This document shows positions 16,363 to 24,935 of a stretch of DNA of 64,000 nucleotides, piece after piece. Each line of letters opens with the position of its first letter. Position 1 is the stretch's first letter. The notes below the pieces were generated by a model. It made no database searches and was not told the DNA's origin. It saw nothing but the letters and a program-made list of their open reading frames with translations. The position numbers were made by a program, and so were the translations under genes. Origin of the DNA: Micromonospora sp. C28SCA-DRY-2 (lineage in GTDB: Bacteria; Actinomycetota; Actinomycetes; Mycobacteriales; Micromonosporaceae); contig NZ_JAUMKD010000007.1 of NCBI RefSeq assembly GCF_030519475.1, positions 1 to 64,000 of the forward strand. Direction: 5' to 3'.

Positions 16363-17469
16363 TCAGGCCACCGCGGTGAGCGAGGATGGGGTGGTGGGGG
16401 CGGAGAGGGTGCGGGTGGGGTTCGCGGGGGTGCGGGGGGTACGCAGGGAGCTGCGACCGGCGGCCCAGGCGTCCAGCACGTACGCGGCGAAGAGCCGGTC
16501 CACCGCCAGCGCGGCGGCCGCGCCGAAGACCACGTCCGGCGCCAGCGCCGGCTCCACCTCTACCAGCCCCCCGCACAGGTCGTGCGCGGCGATCTGCTCG
16601 TGCACCGCGTCCGCCTCGACGTGCTCGTCGTAGAAGCGGGTGGCCACCTCGTCCAGGCCCAGCCGGCGCAGCCCGTTGCCGTAGCGGCGGTTCGGCAGCG
16701 ACGAGGTCATCTCGTAGGCCGCCAGGTGCCCGAGCAGCGCCCCGCGCAGCCGGCGGTGCAGACCGAACAGCGACATCAGGTTGTTGGTGGCCAGGGTGAC
16801 CGCCGGCACCGCGTCCAGGTGGGCGGCGTACCCGGTGTCCAGGCCGAGCCGGGCCATGGTGGTGCGGAACAGCTCGGCGTGCATCCGGTCCAGCCGCCCG
16901 TTGCCGTACTCGTCCATCTGGATCTCCACCAGGGCGGCCTTGGCCGGGCCGCCGAGGCGGGGCAACGCCCAGCTGTGCGGGTCCGCCTCCCGCAGGTGGT
17001 AGACCGAGCGGTGGGTGACGAACTCGCGGAACTGCGCCAGGGTGGCCCGCCGCTGCAGGTGCGCGGCGAGCGACGGCCCGTCGTCCGCGGCGACCACGTC
17101 GGCCAGCGCCGCCGGGACCCCGGCGGGCAGCACCGCCGGCAGCGGGCCGACCAGCCGGCGCACCGCCGCCTCGAACACCCGCTCGGCGGACGACCGCAGC
17201 GCCAGCAGCGACGGCTGCCACTCCCAGTCGTCGGCGACGTCCCGCCAGCCCCGGTAGTGCGTCTCGTAGCAGAGGAAGAGGGTGAGCTGGAGGTCCTCGT
17301 CGGTCAGCGGGTCGGCCGGGTCCAGCGCCGCGGCGAGGTCGTCCGGCAGGTCGTGCGGCGGGCGCCGCAGCGCGTCGAGCACCGCCGCCGACACGGGTCC
17401 GCGCGGGTTCGGCAGGGGCGCGGGGCCGTACCGCCGGTCAACGGACTCGGACAAGGTCACCTCCAGCAT
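16363..17469 (-). CDS. iron-containing redox enzyme family protein (heme-oxygenase-like fold)
   Basis: A 368-residue all-helical protein of the heme-oxygenase-like diiron oxidase superfamily (PF14518 type). Likely metal ligands lie in the helix with EIQMDEYGNGRLDRMHAELF, which has Glu, Asp and His, and in FYDEHVEADAVHEQIAAHDL (Glu, His, Asp, His). Family members carry out O2-dependent oxidations such as N-oxygenation or C-C cleavage, and many have no known substrate. The ATG of MLEVTLSES lies 37 bp after the TPP-enzyme stop, so it is the last gene of a three-gene operon. Confidence 0.82.
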   Translation of the reverse strand: MLEVTLSESVDRRYGPAPLPNPRGPVSAAVLDALRRPPHDLPDDLAAALDPADPLTDEDLQLTLFLCYETHYRGWRDVADDWEWQPSLLALRSSAERVFEAAVRRLVGPLPAVLPAGVPAALADVVAADDGPSLAAHLQRRATLAQFREFVTHRSVYHLREADPHSWALPRLGGPAKAALVEIQMDEYGNGRLDRMHAELFRTTMARLGLDTGYAAHLDAVPAVTLATNNLMSLFGLHRRLRGALLGHLAAYEMTSSLPNRRYGNGLRRLGLDEVATRFYDEHVEADAVHEQIAAHDLCGGLVEVEPALAPDVVFGAAAALAVDRLFAAYVLDAWAAGRSSLRTPRTPANPTRTLSAPTTPSSLTAVA

Positions 17470-17506
17470 CGAACTGAGGATCACCAGTTGCCCAGGCAGG
17501 CTGCCG

Positions 17507-19270
17507 CTAAACGAGATCCTCCGCCTCCACGGCCACCCCGGCCGCCAGCATCCGGTCGCGGACCCGGCGCGCGGCGTCGCCCTCGGCGAAGACACCGCGC
17601 AGGTCGGCGAAGGCCGGCTCGGGCGGCGCCAACGGCACCCCCGGGTCCACCACCGCCTCCAGCACGCAGGGGCGGTCCGCGGCCAGCGCCTCGTCCCAGG
17701 CCGCGCCGACCAGCTCCGGCCGGTCCACCCGGACGCCGTGCAGCCCGAGCAGCCGGGCCCAGCCGGCGTACGGCACGTCGGGCCGGCGCTGGGACACATC
17801 GGACGTCGGCTGCCGGCCGCCCCCCATCCCGGACTGGTCGCGGTTGTTGAGCACCAGCACCACCAGCCGCGGGTCGGACCAGCGCGACCAGTGGTGGGCG
17901 ACGGTGATCAGCTCGGCCAGGCCGTTGAGCTGCATCGCCCCGTCGCCGACCAGCGCGATCACCGGCTGGTCGGGGGCGGCGAGCTTGGCCGCCACCGCGT
18001 ACGGCAGGGCGCAGCCCATCGAGCCGAGGGTGCCGCACAGCTGGGCGTTGACCCCCGGGGGCAGTTCCAGGTGCCGGGCGTACCAGTAGATGACCGAGCC
18101 GACGTCGACGGCTATCGACCCGGCCCGCGGCACCCGGGCGGAGAGTTCGTGCAACACCAGCTGCGGGTTGACCGGCTCGGCCGGCGCGCCGGCCCGGTCC
18201 GCCGCCTCGGTGCGCCAGCGGTCGACCGAGCGCTCGACGGTGGCCCGCCACCCCTGGTTCGGGTCGTTGCGCACCCGGGCGAGCAGCGCGCGCACGGTCT
18301 CCGCGGCATCGCCGACCAGCGGCACGTCCACCGGGTAGCGGGTGCCGATCCGGCGGCCGTCGAGGTCGATCTGCACGGTGCGGACCTGGCCGGCCATCGG
18401 GAAGTAGTCGGTCCACGGGTCGTTGGTGCCGATCAGCAGCAGGGTGTCGCAGCCGCCCATCAGCTCGGCGCTGGCCGGCGTGCCGACCTCGCCGAGCACG
18501 CCGGTGTGGAAGGGTAGCCGCTCGTCGAGCACCGGCTTGCCGAGCAGCGAGGTGGCCACCCCGGCGCCGAGCCGGTCGGCGAGCGCGACGATCTCGTCGG
18601 CCGCGCCCCGGGCGCCCTGCCCGACCAGGATGGCCGGGCGCTGCCCGGTGCCGAGCAGCTGCGCGGCGGCGTCCAGGTCCACCTCGTGCGGCAGCACCCG
18701 GGCCAGCGGCTCGCCCGGGGTGGCGGTGACCACCCCGGCCGCCTGCGGCTGCAGGTCGGGCACGGCGATCTCCTGCAACTGCCGGGGCAGCACCACGCAG
18801 ACCGGGCTGCGGGTCGCCGCGGCGGTGCGGAACGCCTGGTCGAGCAGGGCCGGCACCTGCTGGGGCGTACGGGCGTAGCCGACGAACTGGTTGCACACGT
18901 CGCCGAAGAGCCGGCTCAGCCCGATCTCCTGGTGCGCGCCGCCGAGCGGGCCGGAGATGTCCTCCCCGACGATGGCCACCACCGGCTTGCTGTCCAGCTT
19001 CGCGTCGTAGAGCCCGTTGAGCAGTTGCACCGCGCTCGGCCCCTGGGTGGCCAGGCAGACGCCGATGCCGCCGGTGAACTTGGCGTGCCCGGTGGCCATG
19101 AACGAGGCGGTCTCCTCGTGCCGGGCCGGCACGAACGCCGGGTCCCCGCCGGCCGCGTCCAGCGCGTCGACCACCGGCGCGATGGCCGCACCGGGATAGC
19201 CGAAGGCGCGCGGTACCCGCCACGCGCGCAACCGCTCGACCACCAGGTCGGCGACGGTGCGCTCAGCCAT
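17507..19270 (-). CDS. TPP-dependent enzyme, pyruvate oxidase/acetolactate synthase-like
   Basis: A 587-residue three-domain ThDP enzyme. The catalytic glutamate lies in ARHEETASFMATGHAKFTGG (near residue 52). The central NAD/FAD-like domain is around VGQGARGAADEIVALADRLG, and the ThDP/Mg site is VGDGAMQLNGLAELITVAHH (near 440). It resembles pyruvate dehydrogenase (quinone) PoxB more than anabolic IlvB, and no ilvN regulatory gene is near. Its start overlaps the end of the Rv2629-like gene by 8 bp, so the two are translationally coupled. I infer stress or slow-growth pyruvate metabolism. Confidence 0.88.
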   Translation of the reverse strand: MAERTVADLVVERLRAWRVPRAFGYPGAAIAPVVDALDAAGGDPAFVPARHEETASFMATGHAKFTGGIGVCLATQGPSAVQLLNGLYDAKLDSKPVVAIVGEDISGPLGGAHQEIGLSRLFGDVCNQFVGYARTPQQVPALLDQAFRTAAATRSPVCVVLPRQLQEIAVPDLQPQAAGVVTATPGEPLARVLPHEVDLDAAAQLLGTGQRPAILVGQGARGAADEIVALADRLGAGVATSLLGKPVLDERLPFHTGVLGEVGTPASAELMGGCDTLLLIGTNDPWTDYFPMAGQVRTVQIDLDGRRIGTRYPVDVPLVGDAAETVRALLARVRNDPNQGWRATVERSVDRWRTEAADRAGAPAEPVNPQLVLHELSARVPRAGSIAVDVGSVIYWYARHLELPPGVNAQLCGTLGSMGCALPYAVAAKLAAPDQPVIALVGDGAMQLNGLAELITVAHHWSRWSDPRLVVLVLNNRDQSGMGGGRQPTSDVSQRRPDVPYAGWARLLGLHGVRVDRPELVGAAWDEALAADRPCVLEAVVDPGVPLAPPEPAFADLRGVFAEGDAARRVRDRMLAAGVAVEAEDLV

Positions 19271-20387
19271 TGCCCCGCCCGGGGGTGCTCGCGTCCGCGT
19301 AGCGCAGCACCGCGCCCACCCCGTCGACCAGCTCCGGGGCCTCGTCCGGGCCGAGCACGGTGAGCTCGGCGTCGGTGCCGACCAGCGCGCGCACCAGCGC
19401 GGCGTCGGCGCGGACCTTGGCCGGGTCGGTCACCGACATCGCGTTCAGCTCACCCGGGTCGGTGGCGATCTCGGTGGGCTCCGGGCCGATCCACAGCTCC
19501 CCGGTGGCCGACGGGTCGTCCACGATCAGCATGTTCTCCACCTGGTTGCGCTGCAGGGCGGAGACCACGGCGTCCAGCCCGGCCCCCACGTCCTCCTGCA
19601 TGCCGAACCGGTCCAGCGTGGCGCTGATCCGCTGGTCGGCCACCTCGGCGATGGTCTGCACGGTGAGGTCGTCCAGCAGGGTCTGGTCGGCACCGGCGGC
19701 CCGGGAGCCGGCGTCGGTGCGCACCACCGCGTCCTGCCAGCGGTTCGGCATCTGGGCGGCGATCATCCCGGTGGCCCGGACGTCGCCGGCCACCACCAGC
19801 ACCTCGGCGCCGACCTTCTCGGCCAGCTCGACGGCCGCCGCGGTGACGTCGCCGGCGTTGTGGTGCCAGGCCTCCATCGCGGCCCGCTGGTAGCGGGACT
19901 GGGACCAGCCGCCCGGCTGCACCCGGCGCAGCTGGTGGGTCTCCCGCCCGGCGACGTGCGAGCGGCGGGGCACCCCGCCGGCGCTGATCGCCATCGCGTC
20001 CGCGCCGGTGCGGTCGGCCAGCACCCGTACCCAGGCGACCTGCTCGCCGCGCTGGGCGAGCAGCGGCATCACGTGCGGCAGCGCGGAGAACGCGGCCAGG
20101 TCGCGCAGCGGCGGGGCCGACAGGTACTCGGAGAGCACCACCCGGCCCCGGGTGGCGAAGATCGCGAGCCCGTAGTCCCCGGCCATCGGATCGTGCCCCC
20201 GGACCACCCGTTCCACGGCGTCGATACTCGCCACGTCGGCGCGCTGCCGCTGGAGTTCGTCGCGCAGCGCGCGCCAGCGCAGGTCGAGCGCCGGGTGGGC
20301 GTCCTCGGTGTTGGCCGAGGCGTCCAGGTAGACCGAGCACCACGGCCCGGGTCGGTCGTAGAGCGGGCGCAGGAAGGACAGCTGCAT
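19263..20387 (-). CDS. Rv2629/Balon-like ribosome-associated factor (baeRF family)
   Basis: A 374-residue protein with the layout I recall for Mycobacterium tuberculosis Rv2629, including the opening LYDRPGPWCSVYLDASANTE and the closing VDGVGAVLRYADAS. These belong to the bacterial eRF1/Pelota-like (baeRF) proteins. Members called Balon bind the ribosomal A site during hibernation. Here it heads an operon with a TPP enzyme and a diiron-type enzyme, fitting a hypoxia or stasis programme. Rv2629 is in the dormancy regulon of mycobacteria. A GGGTA -10 lies about 32 bp upstream. Confidence 0.85.
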   Translation of the reverse strand: MQLSFLRPLYDRPGPWCSVYLDASANTEDAHPALDLRWRALRDELQRQRADVASIDAVERVVRGHDPMAGDYGLAIFATRGRVVLSEYLSAPPLRDLAAFSALPHVMPLLAQRGEQVAWVRVLADRTGADAMAISAGGVPRRSHVAGRETHQLRRVQPGGWSQSRYQRAAMEAWHHNAGDVTAAAVELAEKVGAEVLVVAGDVRATGMIAAQMPNRWQDAVVRTDAGSRAAGADQTLLDDLTVQTIAEVADQRISATLDRFGMQEDVGAGLDAVVSALQRNQVENMLIVDDPSATGELWIGPEPTEIATDPGELNAMSVTDPAKVRADAALVRALVGTDAELTVLGPDEAPELVDGVGAVLRYADASTPGRGNG

Positions 20388-20418
20388 GCTCGACCCCTTT
20401 CCAGCTCGGCCCTGCGCT

Positions 20419-20442
20419 TACCCGCGCGACCGCGGTTGTCAC
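20419..20442 (-). promoter_or_regulatory. Possible stress promoter of the Balon-like operon
   Basis: On the minus strand: GTGA (20442-20439), 15-bp spacer, GGGTA (20423-20419), 31 bp before the ATG. The -10 is exact but the -35 differs at two bases from GTTT. Confidence 0.4.
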
Positions 20443-20539
20443 CTGGCCGGTGAGCGGGCGTGACCCGGGTTCATTCACGTCGTTCAACCTGCGCGGACCG
20501 ATACCATCAGTGAACGGAACCGGACTCTGGGTGGTGGGG

Positions 20540-21079
20540 ATGGACAGCGACCTGCATATCCGGCGGATCGTCCACCCGACGGAGCGGATCGTCACCGGCC
20601 GGGTGGTCCGGCTCATGGACGGCTACGCGCGGGAGCTGAAGGTGGGCCAGCCGGTGCTGGTCGCCGTGCTCGCCGCGGCCGGGGTGGCCGGGCTGCTGGT
20701 GGCGCTGGTCCGGGCGCTGCTCTCGATCGGCTCCGGCGGCAGCCGGCGGGCGTTCAAGGACCTGCGCAAGGGCCCGGAGTACCTGGTCACCCCCCTGCGG
20801 ATCCGGGACACGGTCGGCCAGCTCTGCGAGGTGGAGCTGCACGGGCACCTGCCGCAGAGCGCGCTGCACCCGGCGGACCACGTCCAGTTGACCCTGCGCC
20901 GGCAACGCGACCCCGACCTGCCGCCGAAGGTGGAGCGGATCGTCAACCTCACCACGGGGCAGCTGCTCACCCCGCGTACCGCGACCCTCTGGTCACACCT
21001 GGGCCCGCCGCTGCTGCTCCAGGCGGCGCTCGGCGCGCTGCTGGTCGCCGCGCTGCTCGCCTGGTCCGCGCTGACCTGA
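20540..21079 (+). CDS. hypothetical membrane protein
   Basis: A 179-residue protein. A cytoplasmic N-terminus (MDSDLHIRRIVHPTERIVTG) is followed by one helix at about 40-62, a soluble middle of about 95 residues, and a final helix at about 155-177. The soluble part (VEVELHGHLPQS-like) may be a small beta domain. I do not recognise the family. The ATG of MDSDLHIRR is preferred since the preceding in-frame residues look like untranslated leader. It ends against a DUF3817 gene on the other strand. Confidence 0.75.
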   Translation: MDSDLHIRRIVHPTERIVTGRVVRLMDGYARELKVGQPVLVAVLAAAGVAGLLVALVRALLSIGSGGSRRAFKDLRKGPEYLVTPLRIRDTVGQLCEVELHGHLPQSALHPADHVQLTLRRQRDPDLPPKVERIVNLTTGQLLTPRTATLWSHLGPPLLLQAALGALLVAALLAWSALT

Positions 21080-21090
21080 CCCCGGACCAG

Positions 21091-21107
21091 CCGGCCGGAT
21101 CGGCCGG
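21091..21107. terminator. Short hairpin between convergent genes
   Basis: CCGGCCG (21091-21097) pairs with CGGCCGG (21101-21107) around GAT, in the 33-bp gap between two convergent membrane-protein genes. Confidence 0.55.
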
Positions 21108-21112
21108 CGGTC

Positions 21113-21469
21113 TCAGCCGACCGGGGTCGGGGTGCGGGTCGGCCCGGCGGCGGTGCGCAGCATCCCCCGCCGGTGCGCCCAGCGCTCGAAGGCGATCGTG
21201 GCGAACGGCGGCACCGCGCAGGCCAGCGCGACGAGGGTGGCCGGCCAGCTCCACCGGTGCAGCCGGGCGACGACGGCGACCAGGGCGACGTACGCGACGA
21301 ACAGCCCGCCGTGGATCGGCCCGAAGATCTGCACCCCGATCTCGTTGCCGGGCGGGCCGTACTTGACGGCCATGCCGGCCAGCAGCCCCGCCCAGGAGCA
21401 CGCCTCGGCGATCGCGGCCGCCACGAAGAGCCGGGTCAGCCGGGTACGCAGGGTGGGATCAGCGGTCAC
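21113..21469 (-). CDS. DUF3817 family membrane protein
   Basis: A 118-residue protein with three hydrophobic segments. The family hallmark region is RLFVAAAIAEACSWAGLLAG followed by KYGPPGNEIGVQIFGPIHGG, with a final PFATIAFERWAHRRG. DUF3817 proteins are small actinobacterial inner-membrane proteins without known function. The GTG of VTADPTLRTR gives the usual family length; longer frames upstream are Arg-rich shadows. No clear Shine-Dalgarno sequence is visible. Confidence 0.88.
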   Translation of the reverse strand: MTADPTLRTRLTRLFVAAAIAEACSWAGLLAGMAVKYGPPGNEIGVQIFGPIHGGLFVAYVALVAVVARLHRWSWPATLVALACAVPPFATIAFERWAHRRGMLRTAAGPTRTPTPVG

Positions 21470-21642
21470 GGCGAGCCATGCTACCCGGCGCCCCACCGGG
21501 CCGGACCGGCCGCACCGGCGGTGCCGGCGGAACCCGTGCCGGATTAACACCCGTCCGGTACGGGAAAGGACCGGGCGGGGTCTTCCCCGGCTCGTCACCT
21601 CCGTGCGAGTTTGGTGGAACCAGCGGTGACAGGGTGGTGACC

Positions 21643-23121
21643 ATGGGCGAGGACGTCGGCGTACGCAACTTCAGCCGGGAGGATCGGGCCCGCTACCGGG
21701 AGAAGGTCCGCCGCTGTCTGGACGTCTTCGCGGAGATGCTGCGCGAGTCCCGGTTCGACGTCGACCGGCCGATGACCGGCCTGGAGATCGAGTTGAACCT
21801 GGTGGACGACGACTCGATGCCGGCGATGCGCAACGCCGACGTGCTGGCCGCGGTGGCCGACCCGAGCTTCCAGACCGAACTCGGCCAGTTCAACGTGGAG
21901 ATCAACGTCGAGCCCCGCCGGCTGGCCGGCACCGGCACCGCCGAGTTCGAACGGCACGTGCGGGCCAGCCTGAACGCGGCCGAGGAGAAGGCCCGCACGG
22001 TCGGCGCGCACATGGTGATGATCGGCATCCTGCCCACCCTGCGCCCCGAGCACCTGACCGCGGAGACGCTCTCGGCCAACCCGCGCTACCGGCTGCTCAA
22101 CGAGCAGATCTTCGCGGCGCGCGGCGAGGACCTGCGCATCTCGATCAACGGGGTGGAGCGGCTGGCCGTCACCGCCGACACCATCACCCCGGAGGCGGCC
22201 TGCACCAGCACCCAGTTCCACCTCCAGGTCAGCCCGGCCCAGTTCGCCGACTACTGGAACGCCGCCCAGGCCATCGCCGGGATCCAGGTGGCGCTCGGCG
22301 CGAACGCGCCGCTGCTCTTCGGCCGGGAGCTGTGGCGGGAGACCCGCATCCCGCTGTTCCAGCAGGCGACCGACACCCGGCCGGAGGAGATCAAGGCGCA
22401 GGGCGTACGACCCCGGGTGTGGTTCGGCGAGCGCTGGATCACCACTGTCTTCGACCTGTTCGAGGAGAACGTGCGCTACTTCCCGGCGCTGCTGCCGGTC
22501 TGCGAGCCGGAGGACCCGGCCGAGACGCTCGCCGCCGGCGGGGTGCCGAAGCTGTCCGAGCTGCGGCTGCACAACGGCACCATCTACCGGTGGAACCGGC
22601 CGGTCTACGACGTGCTGCGCGGCCGCCCGCACCTGCGGGTGGAGAACCGGGTGCTGCCCGCCGGGCCGACCGTGCTCGACACCGTCGCCAACGGCGCCTT
22701 CTACTTCGGGCTGGTCCGGGCGCTGGCCGAGGCGGACCGGCCGCTGTGGTCGCAGATGTCGTTCAGCGCCGCCGAGGAGAACTTCTCCAACTGCGCCCGG
22801 CACGGCATCGACGCGCAGGTGTACTGGCCCGGCCTGGGCTACCTGCCGGTGACCGAACTGGTGCTGCGCCGGCTGCTGCCGCTGGCCTACCACGGGCTGG
22901 ACCGGTGGGGGCTGGACCCGCAGGAGCGGGACCGGCTGCTCGGCATCATCGAACAGCGCTGCCTGACCGGGCGCAACGGGGCCAGCTGGCAGGTGGCCAC
23001 GCTGCACCGGCTGGAGTCCGCCGACCACCTGGACCGGCCCGAGGCGCTGCGCGAGGTGGTGCGCCACTACGTCGACCTGATGCACAGCAACCGGCCGGTG
23101 CACGAGTGGCCGCTGCCCTGA
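21643..23121 (+). CDS. glutamate-cysteine ligase family protein
   Basis: A 492-residue ATP-grasp-like GCS2 protein. Motifs include MTGLEIELNLVDDDSMPA, GQFNVEINVEPRRL (the acidic metal and substrate site), STQFHLQVSP, and HNGTIYRWNRPVYD with HLRVENRVLPAGPT. GCS2 enzymes join glutamate to cysteine. Actinobacteria make mycothiol rather than glutathione, so the product here may feed ergothioneine-like chemistry or another gamma-glutamyl amide. It is longer than EgtA (about 430 residues), and I therefore give no symbol. The ATG of MGEDVGVRNFS is chosen by homology of the start. Confidence 0.85.
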   Translation: MGEDVGVRNFSREDRARYREKVRRCLDVFAEMLRESRFDVDRPMTGLEIELNLVDDDSMPAMRNADVLAAVADPSFQTELGQFNVEINVEPRRLAGTGTAEFERHVRASLNAAEEKARTVGAHMVMIGILPTLRPEHLTAETLSANPRYRLLNEQIFAARGEDLRISINGVERLAVTADTITPEAACTSTQFHLQVSPAQFADYWNAAQAIAGIQVALGANAPLLFGRELWRETRIPLFQQATDTRPEEIKAQGVRPRVWFGERWITTVFDLFEENVRYFPALLPVCEPEDPAETLAAGGVPKLSELRLHNGTIYRWNRPVYDVLRGRPHLRVENRVLPAGPTVLDTVANGAFYFGLVRALAEADRPLWSQMSFSAAEENFSNCARHGIDAQVYWPGLGYLPVTELVLRRLLPLAYHGLDRWGLDPQERDRLLGIIEQRCLTGRNGASWQVATLHRLESADHLDRPEALREVVRHYVDLMHSNRPVHEWPLP

Positions 23122-23145
23122 CCGGGCGCGGTGGGGCGGACGGGC

Positions 23146-24078
23146 TCAGGGCCGGTGTGGCGGCCGGGCGTGGCCGTCCTCGCGGTCGATGCGCAACTCC
23201 CGCTCCAGTTCGGCGATGACCGCCCGCAGGTCGTCCAGCCGCTGGGTGAGCGCGATTCGGTCCACCTCGTCGGGCACGCCGTCGCCGTCCTCGTCGTAGC
23301 CGGGCGCCAGCCGCTCGGTCATCTCCAGCCGGCGGGCCTCCTCCATCGAGTTGACGATGACCGCGATCAGGATGTTGAGCAGCAGGTTCACCGTGATGAG
23401 CACGTAGCTGACGTAGTAGAGCAGCGTCCACGGCGACACCGCCATGCCCTGCTCGATCAGGTCCGGCAGCGTCTCCAGCGACAGCAGCACGAACAGGGTC
23501 AGCAACGACCGCCCGATGTCGCCGTACTGCTCGGGGTAGGTGTCGGCGAACATCAGCCAGCCGGCCATGCCGTAGACGTACAGGGTCACCACGGCCAGCG
23601 CGAGGAAGCCGGCGACGCCGGGCAGGCTGCGCAGCAACGCCGCCACGATCGTGCGGAGGCCGGGCGAGAACCGGACCAGCCGCAGCACCCGGGCCACCCG
23701 CACCACCCGCAGCAGCGCCGAGTCGCCGTGCAGCCCCGGGATGAAGATGGCGAGGGTGACCAGGAAGTCGAAGACGTTCCAGCCGTGCCGGAAGAACTCC
23801 TGCGGCCGCCGGCCGTAGGCGAGCACCCGGATGACGATCTCGACCACGAAGGCGACCCGGAACGCCAGTTCCAGCCCGTGCAGGATCGGCCCGGCCCGGC
23901 CCAGGTCCGGGTACGTCTCCAGGCCGAGCACCACCCCGTTGGCCATGATGAGCACGATGATGGCGACCTCGAACGGGCGGGACCGCACGACGCGGGCGCA
24001 CCGGTCGGCCACACTGGACCGGTCCGGGGCGGACGCACCGGTGGCCCGCCGCTGGTCGGGCACGCGGGGACGACTCAC
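23146..24078 (-). CDS. voltage-gated-type cation channel with EF-hand-like loop
   Basis: A 310-residue single-domain six-helix channel like NaChBac. S4 carries regularly spaced arginines in LLRVVRVARVLRLVRFSPGL (122-141). S5 is near 153-178 and S6 near 220-243. The pore filter region reads LSLETLPD (199-206) where NaChBac has TLESWAS. After S6, DEDGDGVPDEVD (262-273) is a textbook 12-residue calcium loop (D1, D3, D5, G6, D9, D12), followed by a coiled coil (LTQRLDDLRAVIAELERELR). Permeation could be Na+ or Ca2+. The GTG at 24078 is the best start by frame composition. Confidence 0.87.
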   Translation of the reverse strand: MSRPRVPDQRRATGASAPDRSSVADRCARVVRSRPFEVAIIVLIMANGVVLGLETYPDLGRAGPILHGLELAFRVAFVVEIVIRVLAYGRRPQEFFRHGWNVFDFLVTLAIFIPGLHGDSALLRVVRVARVLRLVRFSPGLRTIVAALLRSLPGVAGFLALAVVTLYVYGMAGWLMFADTYPEQYGDIGRSLLTLFVLLSLETLPDLIEQGMAVSPWTLLYYVSYVLITVNLLLNILIAVIVNSMEEARRLEMTERLAPGYDEDGDGVPDEVDRIALTQRLDDLRAVIAELERELRIDREDGHARPPHRP

Positions 24079-24319
24079 CGGGCGGCGAGCGCAGACGCCA
24101 CACCCGGTCGCCGGCCGCGCCGACCGGCCGATCGCGACTGTTCGGCGAGGGCCTTGGGCACGACGAGCATGGCGACAGCCTAGCGAGTGATCACGCCTCG
24201 GCGGATCCTCGGCACCGGCCACCCTCGCCGGTGAGCGTGCTACCGCGGACCCATCGTGATGACTGTGCGATATCACCGAACCGGGCGACACGTCCGCGCC
24301 GGGAGGGTGCCGCGCCGGG

Positions 24320-24892
24320 TCAGCCCGCCGTCGCCGGCCACGGGGACGGGTCGTCGCGCAGCCGGCTGTAGAGGTAGCCGTCGCGCCACCGGCCGGCGCG
24401 GAACTCGCTGGCCCGGATCACGCCCTCGAACCGGAAGCCGGCCTTCTCCAGCGACCGCTGCTCGGCCGCGTTCTCCGGGTGGGTGCCGGCCTGGATCCGC
24501 TGCGCCGGGGTGTGCGCGAACAGGTAGTCGCAGAGCAGCGCCTGCGCCCGCCAGCCGATGCCCCGCCCGCGCCACTCCGGCAGCAGGGCGATGCCGATCT
24601 CCCAGTACCCGGCCGGCCCGGCGTACCGCCCGGCCCGGTAGCTGACGAAGCCGACCGCCCGCTCCGGGTCGACCTCGACGACCAGCCGCCCGTCGTCAGC
24701 GCCGAGGTAGCCGTCGGCGGCGAAGCGCCGGGCTGGGGCTGCGGCGTCCCGGAATCCGCTCCAGTCCAGCCCGATCAGGCCGGGCTCGCTGACGAAGCGG
24801 CGCAACATCGCCAGGTCCGGCTCGGCCACCGGGCGCAGCCGGACGGTGAGGCCGTCGGTCTCGTGCTCGATCCCGGCCAGCGATTCGTCCAT
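24320..24892 (-). CDS. GNAT family N-acetyltransferase
   Basis: A 190-residue acetyltransferase of the RimJ/RimL-like type. The acetyl-CoA loop is in LLPEWRGRGIGWRAQALLCD, preceded by GYWEIGIAL, and followed by IQAGTHPENAAEQRSLEKAG and FRFEGVIR. The substrate may be an aminoacyl N-terminus or a small molecule. The start at MDESLAGIE is chosen among several; a GTG 9 bp upstream is possible, and neither has a clear ribosome site. Confidence 0.88.
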   Translation of the reverse strand: MDESLAGIEHETDGLTVRLRPVAEPDLAMLRRFVSEPGLIGLDWSGFRDAAAPARRFAADGYLGADDGRLVVEVDPERAVGFVSYRAGRYAGPAGYWEIGIALLPEWRGRGIGWRAQALLCDYLFAHTPAQRIQAGTHPENAAEQRSLEKAGFRFEGVIRASEFRAGRWRDGYLYSRLRDDPSPWPATAG

Positions 24893-24935
24893 TCGCGACA
24901 CGCTAGCGGGCCACCGGCCGGCCCCGCCGCCCGGG

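Noticed and set aside
24075..24170. A 31-codon minus-strand frame (MLVVPKALAEQ...) whose stop overlaps the channel start
   Set aside because: The overlap looks like coupling, but there is no ribosome site and no known homologue, and the composition is Arg-rich noise.
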